A stretch of DNA of 64,000 nucleotides from Plazaster borealis (GCA_021014325.1 JAJGQC010000713.1:1-64000); one strand, 5' to 3'; counted from the stretch's first letter, positions 36,262-50,201 are shown. Translations and numbers: made by a program. Notes: generated from the sequence alone by a model not told the origin.

Positions 36262-39200
36262 ATCAAATCCAAATCCAAATGAAATCCTAATCAAATCCTA
36301 ATCAAATCTAAATCAAATCCAAATTAAATCCAAATTAAATCCAAATCCAAATGAAATCCCAATCAAATCCTAATCAAATCGAAATCCAAATCAAATCCAA
36401 ATTAAATCCAAACAAAATCCAAATCAAATCCAAATGAAATCCTAATCAAATCCAAACCAAATCCAAATGAAATCCTAATCAAATCCAAATCAAATCCAAA
36501 TTAAATCCAAATCCAAATGAAATCCTTATCAAATCCTAATCAAATTCAAATCCAAATCAAAACCAAATTAAATCCAAACCAAATCCAAATCAAATCCAAA
36601 TTAAATCCAAACCAAATCCAAATCAAATCCAAATTAAATCTAAATCCAAATGAAATCCCAATCAAATCCTAATCAAATCCAAATCCAAATCAAATCCAAA
36701 TGAAATCCTAATCAAATCCAAATCAAATCCAAATCCAAATGAAATCCTAATCAAATCCAAATCAAATCCAAATTAAATCCAAATCCAAATGAAATCCAAA
36801 TCAAATCCAAATTAAATCCAAATCCAAATGAAATCCTTATCAAATCCTAATCAAATCCAAATCAAATCCAAATTAAATCCAAATTAAATCCAAATTAAAT
36901 CCAAATCCAAATGAAATCCCAATCAAATCCTAATCAAATCGAAATCCAAATCAAATCCAAATTAAATCCAAACAAATCCAAATCAAATCCAAATGAAATC
37001 CTAATCAAATCCAAAACAAATCCAAATCAAATCCTAATAAAATCCTAATCAAATCCAAATCAAATCCAAATCAAATCCAAATTAAATCCAAATCCAAATG
37101 AAATCCTAATCAAATCCAAATCCAAATGAAATCCTAATCAAATCCTAATCAAATCCAAATCAAATCCAAATCAAATCCAAATTAAGTCCAAATTAAATCC
37201 AAATCCAAATGAAATCCTAATCAAATCCTAATAAAATCGAAATCCAAATCAAATCCAAATTAAATCCAAACCAAATCCAAATCAAATCCAAATTAAATCC
37301 AAACCAAATCCAAATCAAATCCAAATGAAATCCTAATCAAATCCAAACCAAATCCAAATCCAAATCCAAATGAAATCCAAATCAAATCCAAATTAAATCC
37401 AAATCCAAATGAAATCCTTATCAAATCCTAATCAAATCCAAATCAAATTCAAATCAAATTCAAATCCAAATCAAATCCAAATCAAATCCAAATCAAATCC
37501 AAATCAAATCCAAATCAAATCCAAATTAAATCTAAATCCAAACCAAATCCAAATCAAATCCAAATTAAATTTAAATCAAAATTAAATCCTAATCAAATCC
37601 AAATTAAATCCAAATCCAAATGAATTCCTAATCAAATCCTAATCAAATCCAAATCAAATCCAAATCCAAATGAAATCCTACTCAAATCCAAATCAAATCC
37701 AAATTAAATCCAAATCCAAATGAAAAGCAAAACAAATAAAACACAAATCAAAATCAAATCCAAAAACAAATAAAATCCAAATCAAATCCAAATCAAATCC
37801 AAATCAAATCCAAATCAAATCCAAATCAAATCCAAATTAAACTTAAATCCAAATGAAATCCAAATCAAATCCTAATCAAATCCAAATTCAAATCAAAACC
37901 AAATTAAATCCAAATCCAAATGAAATCCCAATCAAATCCTAATCAAATCGAAATCGAAGTCAAATCCAAATTAAATCCAAACCAAATCCAAATCAAATCC
38001 AAATGAAATCCTAATCAAATCCAAATCACATCCAAATCCAAATCAAATCCAAATCAAATCCAAATAAAATTAAAATCAAAAACAAATCCAAAAAAAATCC
38101 AAATCCAAATGAATCCCTAATCAAATCCAAATCCAAATGAAATCCAAATCAAATCCAAATTAAATCCAAATCCAAATGAAATCCTAATCAAATCCTAATC
38201 AAATCGAAATCCAAATCAAATCCAAATTAAATCCAAATCAAATCCAAATGAAATCCTAATCAAATCCAAACCAAATCCAAATCCAAATCCAAATGAAATC
38301 CTAATCAAATCCAAAACAAATCCAAATTAAATCCAAATCTAAATGAAATCCTTATCAAATCCTAATCAAATCCAAATCAAATCCAAATCAAATCCAAATC
38401 AAATCCAAATCAAATCCAAATCAAATCCAAATTAAATCTAAATCCAAACCAAATCCAAATCAAATCGAAATTAAATTTAAATCAAAATGAAATCCTAATC
38501 AAATCCTACTCAAATCCAAATCAAATCCAAATCAAATCCAAATCCAAATGAAATCCTACTCAAATCCAAATGAAATCCAAATTAAATCCAAATCCAAATT
38601 AAATCCTTATCAAATCCAAATCAAATCCAAATCAAATCCAAATGAAATCCAAATCAAATCCAAATTAAATCTAAATCCAAATCCAAATCAAATCCAAATC
38701 AAATCCAAATTAAATCTAAATCCAAATGAAATCCTAATCAAATCCAAATCAAATCCAAATCCAAATCCAAATGAAATCCTAATCAAATCCAAATCAAATC
38801 CAAATTAAATCCAAATCCAAATGAAATCCTTATCAAATCCAAATCAAATCCAAATCAAATCCAAATCAAATCCAAATCAAATCCAAATCAAATCCAAATC
38901 AAATCCAAATCAAATCCAAATCAAATCCAAATTAAATCTAAATCCAAACCAAATCCAAATCAAATCGAAATTAAATTTAAATCAAAATGAAATCCTAATC
39001 AAATCCAAATTAAATCCAAATCCAAATGAAATCCTAATCAAATCCTAATCAAATCCAAATCAAATCCAAATCCAAATGAAATCCAAATCAAATCCAAATC
39101 AAATCCAAATTAAATCCAAATCCAAATCAAATCCAAATCAAATCCAAATTAAATCTAAATCCAAATGAAATCCAAATCAAATCCTAATCAAATCCAAATC

Positions 39201-42200
39201 AAATCCAAATCAAATCCAAATTAAATCCAAACCAAATCCAAATCAAATCCAAATTAAATCTAAATCCAAATGAAATCCCAATCAAATCGAAATCCAAATC
39301 AAATCCAAATTAAATCCAAATCAAATTAAATCTAAATCCAAATGAAATCCAAATCAAATCAAAATTCAAATCAAATCCAAATCAAATCCAAATCAAATCT
39401 CAAATCCAAATTAAATTTAAATCAAAATGAAATCCAAATCAAATCCTAATAAAATCCTAATCAAATCCAAATCAAATCCAAATCAAATCCAAATTAAATC
39501 CAAATCCAAATGAAATCCTAATCAAATTCAAATCCAAATGAAATCCAAATCCAAATGAAATCCAAATCAAATCCAAATTAAATCCAAATCCAAATGAAAT
39601 CCCAATCAAATCCAAATCAAATTCAAATCCAAATCCAAATGAAATCAAATCCAAATGAAATCCAAATCCAAACTAAATCCTAATCAAATCCTAATCAAAT
39701 CCAAATCCAATCCAAATTAAATCCAAACCAAATCCAAATCCAAATGAAATCCTAATCAAATCCAAATCAAATCCAAATCAAATCCAAATCCAAATGAAAT
39801 CCAAATCAAATCCAAATCAAATCCAAATTAAATCCAAATCCAAATGAAATCCTAATCAAATCCAAATCCAAATGAAATCCTAATCAAATCCAAATCAAAT
39901 CCAAATCAAATCCAAATCAAATCAAAATTAAATCCTTATTATTTCCTAATCCAATTGTTATCCTAATCAAATCCTAATCAAATCGAAATCCAAATCAAAT
40001 CCAAATTAAATCCAAACCAAATCCAAATCAAATCCAAATGAAATCCTAATCAAATCCACACCAAATCCATATCAAATCCAAATCCAAATAAAATCCTAAT
40101 CAAATCCAAATCAAATCCAAATGAAATCCAAATCCAAATGAAATCCTTGTCAAATCCTAATCACATCCAAATCAAATCCAAATCCAAATCAAATCCAAAT
40201 CAAATCCAAATCAAATCCAAATCAAATCCAAATCAAATCCAAATTAAATCCAAATCCAAATCAAATCCAAATTAAATTTAAATCAAAATGAAATCCTTAT
40301 CAAATCCAAATCAAATCCAAATTAAATCCAAATCCAAATGAAATCCTAATCAAATCCAAATCAAATCCAAATTAAATCCAAATCCAAATTAAATCCTTAT
40401 CAAATCCTAATCAAATCCAAATCAAATCCAAATCCAAATCAAATCCAAATCAAATCCAAATTAAATCTAAATCCAAATGAAATCCAAATCAAATCCTAAT
40501 CAAAACCAAATCCAAATCAAATCCAAATTAAATCCAAATCAAATCCAAATTAAATCTAAATCCAAATGAAATCCCAATCAAATCAAAATCCAAATCAAAT
40601 CCAAATTAAATCCAAACCAAATCCAAATCAAATCCAAATGAAATCCTAATCAAATCCAAACCAAATCCATATCAAATCCAAATCCAAATGAAATCCTAAT
40701 CAAATCCAAATCAAATCCAAATTAAATCCAAATCCAAATGAAATCCTTATCAAATCCTAATCAAATCCAAATCAAATCCAAATCCAAATCAAATCCAAAT
40801 CAAATCCAAATCAAATCCAAATCAAATCCAAATCAAATCCAAATCAAATCCAAATCAAATCCAAATTCAAATCAAATCCAAATCAAATCCAAATCAAATC
40901 CAAATTAAATCCAAATCAAAATGAAATCCTAATCAAATCCAAATCAAATCCAAATTAAATCCAAATCCAAATGAAATCCTTATCAAATCCTAATCAAATC
41001 CAAATCAAATCCAAATCAAATGCAAATCAAATCCAAATCAAATCCAAATTAAATTTAAATCCAAATGAAATCCTTATCAAATCCTAATCAAATCCAAATC
41101 AAATCCAAATCAAATCTTAATCAAATCCGAATCAAATCCAAATCAAATCCAAATCAAATCCAAATCAAATCCAAATCAAATCCAAATTAAATCTAAATCC
41201 AAATGAAATCCAAAACAAATCCAAATTAAATCCAAATCCAAATGAAATCCTTATCAAATCCTAATCAAATCCAAATCAAATCCAAATCAAATCCAAATCC
41301 AAATGAAATCCTAATCAAATCCAAATCAAATCCAAATTAAATCCAAATCCAAATGAAATCCTTATCAAATCCTAATCAAATCCAAATCAAATCCAAATCC
41401 AAATCAAATCCAAATCAAATCCAAATTAAATCCAAATCAAATCCTAATCAAATCCAAATCAAATCCAAATTAAATCCAAATCAAATCCAAACAAATCCAA
41501 ATCAAATCCAAATGAAATCCAAATCCAAATGAAATCATCAAATCCTAATCAAATCCAAACCAAAACCAAATCAACCCCAAATCCAATTCAAATCAAAATG
41601 AAATCCTAATCAAATCCAAATCAAATCCAAATTAAATCCAAATCCAAATGAAATCCTAATCAAATCCAAATCAAATCCAAATTAAATCCAAATCCAAATG
41701 AAATCCTAATCAAATCCAAATCAAATCCAAATCCAAATCAAATCCAAATCAAATCCAAATCAAATCCAAATCAAATCCAAATTAAATCTAAATCCAAATG
41801 AAATCCTAATCAAATCCAAATTCAAATCAAATCCAAATTAAATCCAAATCAAATCCAAATTAAATCCAAATCCAAATGAAATCCTAATCAAATCCAAATC
41901 AAATCCAAATTAAATCCAAATCCAAATGAAATCCTTATCAAATCCTAATCAAATCCAAATCAAATCCAAATTAAATCCAAATTAAATCCAAATCAAATCC
42001 AAATCAAATCCAAATTAAATCCAAATCCAAATCAAATCCAAATCAAATCCAAATCCAAATTAAATCCAAATCAAATCCAAATCAAATCCAAATCCAAATC
42101 AAATCCAAATCCAAATGAAATCCTAATAAAATCCTAATCAAATCCAAATCAAATCCAAATCAAATCCAAATTAAATCCAAATCCAAATGAAATCCTAATC

Positions 42201-45200
42201 AAATCCAAATTAAATCCAAATCCAAATGAAATCCTAATCAAATCCAAATGAAATCCTAATCAAATCCTAATCAAATCCAAAGCAAATCAAATCCAAATCA
42301 AATCCAAATCAAATCCAAATCAAATCCAAATCAAATCCAAATCAAATCCAAATCAAATCCAAATCAAATCCAAATCCAAATCAAATCCAAATCAAATCCA
42401 AATCAAATCCAAATCAAATCCAAATCAAATCCAAATCAAATCCAAATCAAATCCAAATCCAAATCAAATCCAAATCAAATCCAAATCAAATCCAAATCAA
42501 ATCCAAATCCAAATGAAATCCTAATCAAATCCAAATCAAATCCAAATTAAATCCAAATCCAAATGAAATCCTAATCAAATCCAAATCAAATCCAAATCCA
42601 AATCAAATCCAAATCAAATCCAAATCAAATCCAAATCAAATCCAAATCAAATCCAAATCAAATCCAAATCAAATCCAAATCCAAATGAAATCCTAATCAA
42701 ATCCAAATCAAATCCAAATTAAATCCAAATCCAAATGAAATCCTTATCAAATCCTAATCAAATCCAAATCAAATCCAAATTAAATCCAAATCCAAATGAA
42801 ATCCAAACCAAATCCAAATTAAATCCAAATCAAATCAAAAACAAAAACAAATCCAAATCAAATCCAAAGCAAATCCAAATCAAATCCAAATTAAATCTAA
42901 ATCCAAATGAAATCCTAATCAAATCCAAATCAAATCCAAATCAAATCCAAATCCAAATCAAATCCAAATCAAATCCAAATCAAATCCAAATCAAATCCAA
43001 ATCAAATCCAAATTAAATCCAAATCCAAATGAAATCCAAATCAAATCCAAATCAAATCCAAACCCAAATCAAATCCAAATCAAATCCAAATCAAATTCAA
43101 ATCCAAATCAAATCCAAATCAAATCCTAATCAAATCCAAATCAAATCCAAATTAAATCCAAATCCAAATGAAATCCTAATCAAATCCTAATCAAATCCAA
43201 ATCAAATCCAAATCAAATCCAAATTAAATCCAAATAAAATCCAAATCCAAATGAAATCCTAATCAAATCCAAATCAAATCCAAATTAAATCCAAATCCAA
43301 ATGAAATCCTAATCAAATCCAAATCCAAATCAAATCCAAATCAAATCCAAATCAAATCCAAATCAAATCCAAATCAAATCCAAATCAAATCCAAATCCAA
43401 ATGAAATCCTAATCAAATCCAAATCAAATCCAAATTAAATCCAAATCAAAATGAAATCCTTATCAAATCCAAATCAAATCCAAATCCAAATCAAATCCAA
43501 ATCAAATCCAAATCAAATCCAAATCAAATTAAATCTAAATCCAAATCAAATCCAAATCAAATCCAAATTCAAATCAAATCCAAATCAAATCCAAATCAAA
43601 TCCAAATCAAATCCAAATTAAATCCAAATCCAAATGAAATCCTAATCAAATCCAAATCAAATCCAAATCAAATCCAAATCCAAATCAAATCCAAATCAAA
43701 TCCAAATCAAATCCAAATCAAATCCAAATTAAATCCAAATCCAAATGAAATCCTTATCAAATCCAAATCAAATCCAAATCAAATCCAAATCAAATCCAAA
43801 TCAAATCCAAATCAAATCCAAATCCAAATCAAATCCAAATCAAATCCAAATCAAATCCAAATCAAATCCAAATCAAATCCAAATCAAATCCAAATCAAAT
43901 CCAAATCAAATCCAAATCCAAATCAAATCCAAATCAAATCCAAATCAAATTAAATCCAAATCCAAATGAAATCCTAATCAAATCCTAATCAAATCCAAAT
44001 CAAATCCAAATCAAATCCAAATCCAAATCCAAATCAAATCCAAATCAAATCCAAATCCAAATCCAAACCAAATCCCAATCAAATCCTAATCAAATCCAAA
44101 TCCAAATCCAATCCAAATTAAATTCAAATCAAATCCAAATCCAAATCAAATCCAAATCCAAATCAAATCCAAATCAAATCCAAATCAAATCCAAATCAAA
44201 TCCAAATTAAATCTAAATCCAAATGAAATCCTAATCAAATCCAAATTCAAATCAAATCCAAATCAAATCCAAATCAAATCCAAATCAAATCCAAATCAAA
44301 TCCAAATCAAATCCAAATCAAATCCAAATCCAAATGAAATCCTAATCAAATCCAAATCAAATCCAAATCAAATCCAAATCAAATCCAAATCAAATCCAAA
44401 TCAAATCCAAATTAAATCCAAATCCAAATCAAATCCAAATCAAATCCAAATCAAATCCAAATCAAATCCAAATCAAATCCAAATCCAAATCAAATCCAAA
44501 TCAAATCCAAATCAAATCCAAATCCAAATCAAATCCAAATCAAATCCAAATCAAATCCAAATCAAATCCAAATCCAAATCAAATCCAAATCAAATCCAAA
44601 TGAAATCCAAATTAAATACAAATCCAAATGAAATCCTAATCAAATCCAAATCCAAATCAAATCCAAATGAAATCCTAATCAAATCCAAATCAAATCCAAA
44701 TTAAATCCAAATCCAAATGAAATCCTTATCAAATCCTAATCAAATCCAAATCAAATCCAAATCCAAATCAAATCCAAATCAAATCATAATCCAAAAGAAA
44801 TCCCAAACAAATAATAAACAAATCCAAATCAAATCCAAATTAAATCCAAATCCAAATGAAATCCTAATCAAATCCAAATCAAATCCAAATCCAAATGAAA
44901 TCCAAATCAAATCCTAAACAAATCCAAATCAAATCCAAATCAAATCCAAATTAAATCCAAATCCAAATGAAATCCTAATCAAATCCAAATCAAATCCAAA
45001 TCCAAATCAAATCCAAATCAAATCCAAATCAAATCCAAATCAAATCCAAATTAAATCCAAATCCAAATGAAATCCCAATCAAATCCAAATCAAATCCAAA
45101 TCAAATCCAAATCAAATCCAAATCAAATCCAAATCAAATCCAAATCAAATCCAAATCAAATCCAAATCAAATCCAAATCAAATCCAAATAATAACCAAAT

Positions 45201-47838
45201 CAAAAAGAAATCCAAATCAAATCCAAATCAAATACAAATTCAAAACAAATCCAAATCAAATCCAAATAAAATCCAAATCAAATCCAAATCCAAATGAAAT
45301 CCTAATCAAATCCAAATCGAATTCAAATTAAATCCAAATCCAAATGAAATCCTTATCAAATCCTAATCAAATCCAAATCCAAATCAAATCCAAATCAAAT
45401 CCAAATCAAATCCAAATCAAATCCAAATCAAATCCAAATCAAATCCAAATCAAATCCAAATCAAATCCAAATCCAAATCAAATCCAAATCAAATCCAAAT
45501 CAAATCCAAATCAAATCCAAATCAAATCCAAATTAAATCCAAATCCAAATGAAATCCTAATCAAATCCAAATCAAATCCAAATTAAATCCAAATCCAAAT
45601 GAAATCCTAATCAAATCCAAATCAAATCCAAATTAAATCCAAATCCAAATGAAATCCAAATCAAATCCTAATCAAATCCAAATCAAATCCAAATCAAATC
45701 CAAATCAAAATGAAATCCTAATCAAATCCAAATCAAATCCAAATTAAATCCAAATCCAAATGAAATCCTAATCAAATCCAAATCAAATCCAAATTAAATC
45801 CAAATCCAAATGAAATCCCAATCAAATCCTAATCAAATCCAAATCCAAATCAAATCCAAATGAAATCCTAATCAAATCCAAATCAAATCCAAATCCAAAT
45901 CAAATCCAAATCAAATCCAAATCAAATCCAAATCAAATCCAAATCAAATCCAAATCAAATCCAAATTAAATCTAAATCCAAATGAAATCCTAATCAAATC
46001 CAAATCAAATCCAAATCAAATCCAAATCAAATCCAAATCAAATCCAAATCAAATCCAAATCCAAATGAAATCCAAATCAAATCCAAATGAAATCCAAATC
46101 CAAATGAAATCCAAATTAAATCCAAACCAAATCCAAATCAAATCCAAATTAAATCCAAATCAAATCCAAATCAAATCCAAATCAAATCTTAATCCAAATG
46201 AAATCCCAATCAAATCCAAATCAAATCCAAATTAAATCTAAATCCAAATGAAATCCCAATCAAATCCTAATCAAATCCAAATTAAATCCAAACCAAATCC
46301 AAATCAAATCCAAATTAAATCCAAATCCAAATGAAATCCTTACCAAATCCTGATCAAATCCAAATCAAAATCCAATCCAAATCAAATCCAAATCAAATCC
46401 AAATTAAATCTAAATCCAAATGAAATCCCAATCAAATCCTAATCAAATCCAAATCCAAATCCAATCCAATCCAAATCCAAATGAAATCCTTATCAAATCC
46501 AAATCAAATCCAAATCAAATCCAAATTAAATCTAAATCCAAATAAAATCCCAATCAAATCCAAATCAAATCCAAATCAAATCCAAATCCAAATGAAATCC
46601 TACTCAAATCCAAATGAAATTCAAATTAAATCCAAATCCAATTGAAATCCTTATCAAATCCTAATCAAATCCAAATCAAATCCAAATCCAAATCCAAATC
46701 ACATCCAAATTAAATCTCAATCCAAATGAAATCCCAATCGAATCCAAATCAAATCCAAATTAAATCCAAACCAAATCCAAATCAAATCCAAATTAAATCT
46801 AAATCCAAATGAAATCCCAATCAAATCGAAATCCAAATCAAATCCAAATTAAATCCAAACCAAATCCAAATCAAATCCAAATGAAATCCTAATCAAATCC
46901 AAACCAAATCCATATCAAATCCAAATCCAAATGAAATCCTAATCAAATCCAAATTAAATCCAAATCCAAATGAAATCCTTATCAAATCCTAATCAAATCC
47001 AAATCAAATCCAAATCAAATCCAAATCGAAATCAAATCCAAATCAAATCCAAATCATATCCAAATTAAATCTAAATCCAAATGAAATCCAAATCAAATCC
47101 AAATCAAATCCAAATTAAATCCAAATCAAAGCCAAATCAAATCCAAATTAAATCCTAATCAAATCCAAACCAAATCCAAATCAAATCCAAATGAAATCCT
47201 AATCAAATCCAAACCAAATCCATATCAAATCCAAATCCAAATGAAATCCTAATCAAATCCAAATGAAATCCTAATCAAATCCAAACCAAATCCATATCAA
47301 ATCCAAATCCAAATGAAATACTAATCAAATCCAAATCCAAATCAAATCCAAATCCAAATGAAATCCTTATCAAATCCTAATCAAATCCTAATCAAATCCA
47401 CATCAAATCCAAATCGAAATCAAATCCAAATCAAATCCAAATCATATCCAAATTAAATCTAAATCCAAATGAAATCCAAATCAAATCCAAATCAAATCCA
47501 AATTAAATCCAAATCAAAGCCAAATCAAATCCAAATTAAATCTAAATCAAAATGAAATCCAAATCAAATCCTAATCAAATCCAAATCCAAATCAAATCAA
47601 AATTAAATCCTAATCAAATCCAAATCAAATCCAAATTAAATCCAAATCCAAATGAAATTCTTATGAAATCCTAATGAAATCCAAATCCAAATCAAATCAA
47701 ATCAAATCCAAATCAAATCCAAATCAAATCCAAATCCAAATGAAATCCTAATCAAATCCAAATCAAATCCTAATCAAATCCAAATCAAATCCAAACAAAT
47801 CCAAATCAAATCCAAATGAAATCCAATTGAAATCCAAA
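36262..47838 (+). repeat. 11-bp satellite array, right copy
   Basis: The array is built from CAAATCCAAAT, i.e. a 5-mer and a 6-mer alternating. G is nearly absent from this strand except in AAATGAAATCC variants. A higher-order unit of exactly 50 bp (four 11-mers plus one 6-mer: AAATGAAATCC, TAATCAAATCC, AAATCAAATCC, AAATTAAATCC, AAATCC) repeats in register, for example with GAAATCC at 45,551, 45,601 and 45,651. Long pure 11-mer runs occur at about 42,290-42,510 and 45,080-45,190. Because 11 is not a multiple of 3, each frame reads the same 11-residue cycle (QIQIKSKSNPN), which explains the many stop-poor frames. The array ends in AAATTGG before ordinary sequence. Confidence 0.98.
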
Positions 47839-47861
47839 TTGGTTAGGATCAGGTTGTGCGA

Positions 47862-47897
47862 CGAACTCAATTGCGAAAAGGGACTTGGACACATGCA
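47862..47897 (+). repeat. 36-bp direct repeat, outer copy flanking satellite
   Basis: This is the outer partner of 36,217-36,252 with one T-to-C change. It lies 23 bases after the last satellite unit. Beyond it comes a GC-richer segment (47,898-48,102) that is unlike the arm sequence next to the inner copy. Confidence 0.93.
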
Positions 47898-48102
47898 TCC
47901 GGCATGTGGGGTCCTACCCCGTGCCAGTTTCCTTTGTGTCGTTGGTGGTTGATCTTAAAGATGCCTTATGCTCCTCCCGCGGCGAGGATGTCCTGATGTT
48001 ATCACAGTTGGTCGGCGGGTAGTTCCTAGCCATGTGGGCTAGGGACGGCGTTACTAAGGTAGGGGACGGATGCCCTGTTTACAGGGTGTGCGCGGACTGG
48101 AC
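47898..48102. other. GC-richer segment outside the satellite
   Basis: Imperfect inverted words GGCATGTGGGG and ACCCCGTGCC lie at the start. The rest (GGTCGGCGGGTAGTTCC, GGGACGGCGTTACTAAGG) is unlike both the satellite and the AT-rich flank. No frame or RNA gene was recognised. Confidence 0.45.
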
Positions 48103-48579
48103 GCTCTGAATGGAACAGAGTACGAAGGCCCCTCGATCACTGAAAGCGTTGTTTTTTGGGGCTGGTATCCTGGGACCTGCTCGTGGTGGCCCTGCTTAGA
48201 CTAACCTTACCAGGATGATGATGGCAAAATTTCAGTGATTGAATTAAACTTATACATTATAAAATATTTGTAGATTTAATTTTAAGATTTCTTATACTCT
48301 TTCCAAAATAACCCATTTATTATTGTACAAAGACGTGGCAGACTGCCCCTGTTTTACAATTTCCTGAAAACGTGAACATGTTGATCTATTGAAAAATACA
48401 GTTGCACGTTGCGCCTTTGATTAACCCAATTAAAAACAAAACAAATAATAATTGAACAATTGATCAAGAGAGGGCGCTAAAATCAATCATTCGACAGAAT
48501 AGCGGGTTAAAGTACAACTTTTGGGTACCATTGGAACAATCCATGTAAAAACTTTAAATCTTTTAGTCTTGCACTTTAC

Positions 48580-48940
48580 TGACTATAGAGGGTGCAGAAG
48601 TCGCTATAGCAATTAAATTATTATAGAGGGCGCTTTATAGAATTTGTAGGGTTATTCAAGACGCATTTTTTCTTGCAATTTAATGCTTACGGAGGGCGCT
48701 TTGTTAGTCTTTTTCAAAGGTGCTTTAGATGTACATGTCTTGCATTTAAAGGACTATAGAGGGTGCTTTTACATAATTGTTATTCTTTTTTCAAGGCGCT
48801 TCAGACACTATATCTTTTAATTACATGATTATAGAGGGGGCTTTATATATTTTTAATCTTGATTCTAGAGGGAGTTATATCACTTGTTCTACTTCAGATA
48901 TGTGTTATGCTATTTATTGCCTATAGAGGGCGGTATTTCA
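48580..48940 (+). repeat. degenerate tandem repeat of about 70 bp with TATAGAGGGCGCTTT
   Basis: CTATAGAGGGYGCTT-type words occur at about 48,588, 48,624, 48,692, 48,763, 48,832, 48,868 and 48,925. Three consecutive spacings are 68-71 bp. Isolated relatives lie at 48,469 and 49,052. Confidence 0.75.
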
Positions 48941-49851
48941 CCTGAAAACAAAATTTACTTCACTCAGTCCCAGTGCCTGACAAAAGAGACGATACTATAG
49001 TATTGGGCTCAAGCAAACTATTTTGGACTACATGTATTGCACCAAAAGCGTCAATAGAGGGCACCCATAATGAGTCATACTTGAAGCCAGCCACAGTACA
49101 GTGTTGGCTGATTGTTTCATTTTAGCACCCTCTCTTGAAACCCAAACTTTGACTTATGTCAATAAACAGTGGCTACCATTGAGTGCAACAATTAAGTGAA
49201 GCCATGGCATTTTCTGCAAACAATCTTATTCTGCCAAAAGTTAATACAATTTTTCATAAATCGCAAGTTTCCACTTGAGACCTGGCCATAAATTTACGGT
49301 GTTATACTTCAAAATGTACTAAACCGTTAGTTCAATTTGAAATTGCCATGTTTCTTAAATTGATTGTTTGTTTCAATGGTGACCCTAAACCAAAATTGTA
49401 CTCGGAGGCAAGAAATAAAACAAAGAATCCCAACAAAATATGTTTTATTGAGCAACTTCAAATAAAATAAACAGACCACCAATCAACATCAGTATGCAGT
49501 CCTAGTTCCAAAGCCTGCTAATTAACGGTATGCTTTCTTTTAAGAAGCGCAAATTCATGCCAAGCTAATTCTGTAGTTTTCATCACCATTCTTTCTTAAA
49601 ATTGTAGAAGTTTTAAGAATTTTCAAGAAATTTCACGGCAAATTTATAAAAATTTATGGCTTCCAAATCTGCATCATACTCCTGTATATGTTTTAAAATT
49701 AGGTTCTATTGACAAACAACAAAATGTTTCAAACATTTTTTTTTTTTTTGTTGGATTATTCATATGTGCAAAGGTGCAACCGAATTTTTCAATAGATCAA
49801 CTTGTTTGCTTTTAGGGAAATTGTAAAAGGGCACGATTTGATAATGGTGTG

Positions 49852-50201
49852 TCGTATGGCCGAGCGGTTTAGAGCATCGAATTCAAGTTCTGGTGGTTAA
49901 GTTATCAGGGTGTGGGTTCGAATCCCGGGTCATGACACTTGTGTCCTTGAGCAAGACACTTAACTATATTTTCTTCTCTTCACCCAGGGGTATGAATGGG
50001 TACCTGCGAGGGTAGAGGTCGATATTGTGTTTGAAAAAGCCTTCAGAGCGCCCCGGCAGCCCAGGGCTGTATACTCCTAGGGAGCTGAGAAAGATTAAAG
50101 GAATGTTATTGGCCCAATGACCAGGGCAATAATGTAAAGCGCATTGATACGTTTTGTAAAATGCGCTGTATAAGAACTTTTATTATAATTATTATTATTA
50201 T
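49852..50201 (+). mobile_element. tRNA-derived SINE (V-SINE/MetaSINE-like)
   Basis: The 5' head resembles a leucine- or serine-type tRNA, with a box A (TGGCCGAGCGG) and a perfect box B (GGTTCGAATCC). The body carries GTGTCCTTGAGCAAGACACT followed by TAAC, a word I associate with the conserved central domain of V-SINE/MetaSINE families. The 3' end TAAAGCGCATTGATACG, TGCGCTGTATAAGAAC and an ATT-rich tail looks like a tail shared with a partner LINE. Transcription would be by RNA polymerase III from the internal boxes. It sits inside the right terminus of the long-TIR element, so it is younger than that element. Confidence 0.88.

Noticed and set aside
38548..45586. Plus-strand frames of 60-93 codons in the right satellite
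   Set aside because: Same satellite periodicity; their lengths are set by where TAATC or ATTAAATCC variants fall.
47900..47926. Helitron 3' hairpin beside the satellite
   Set aside because: A GGCATGTGGGG/ACCCCGTGCC hairpin exists, but no CTRR end, no TC start and no matching insertion site could be seen.
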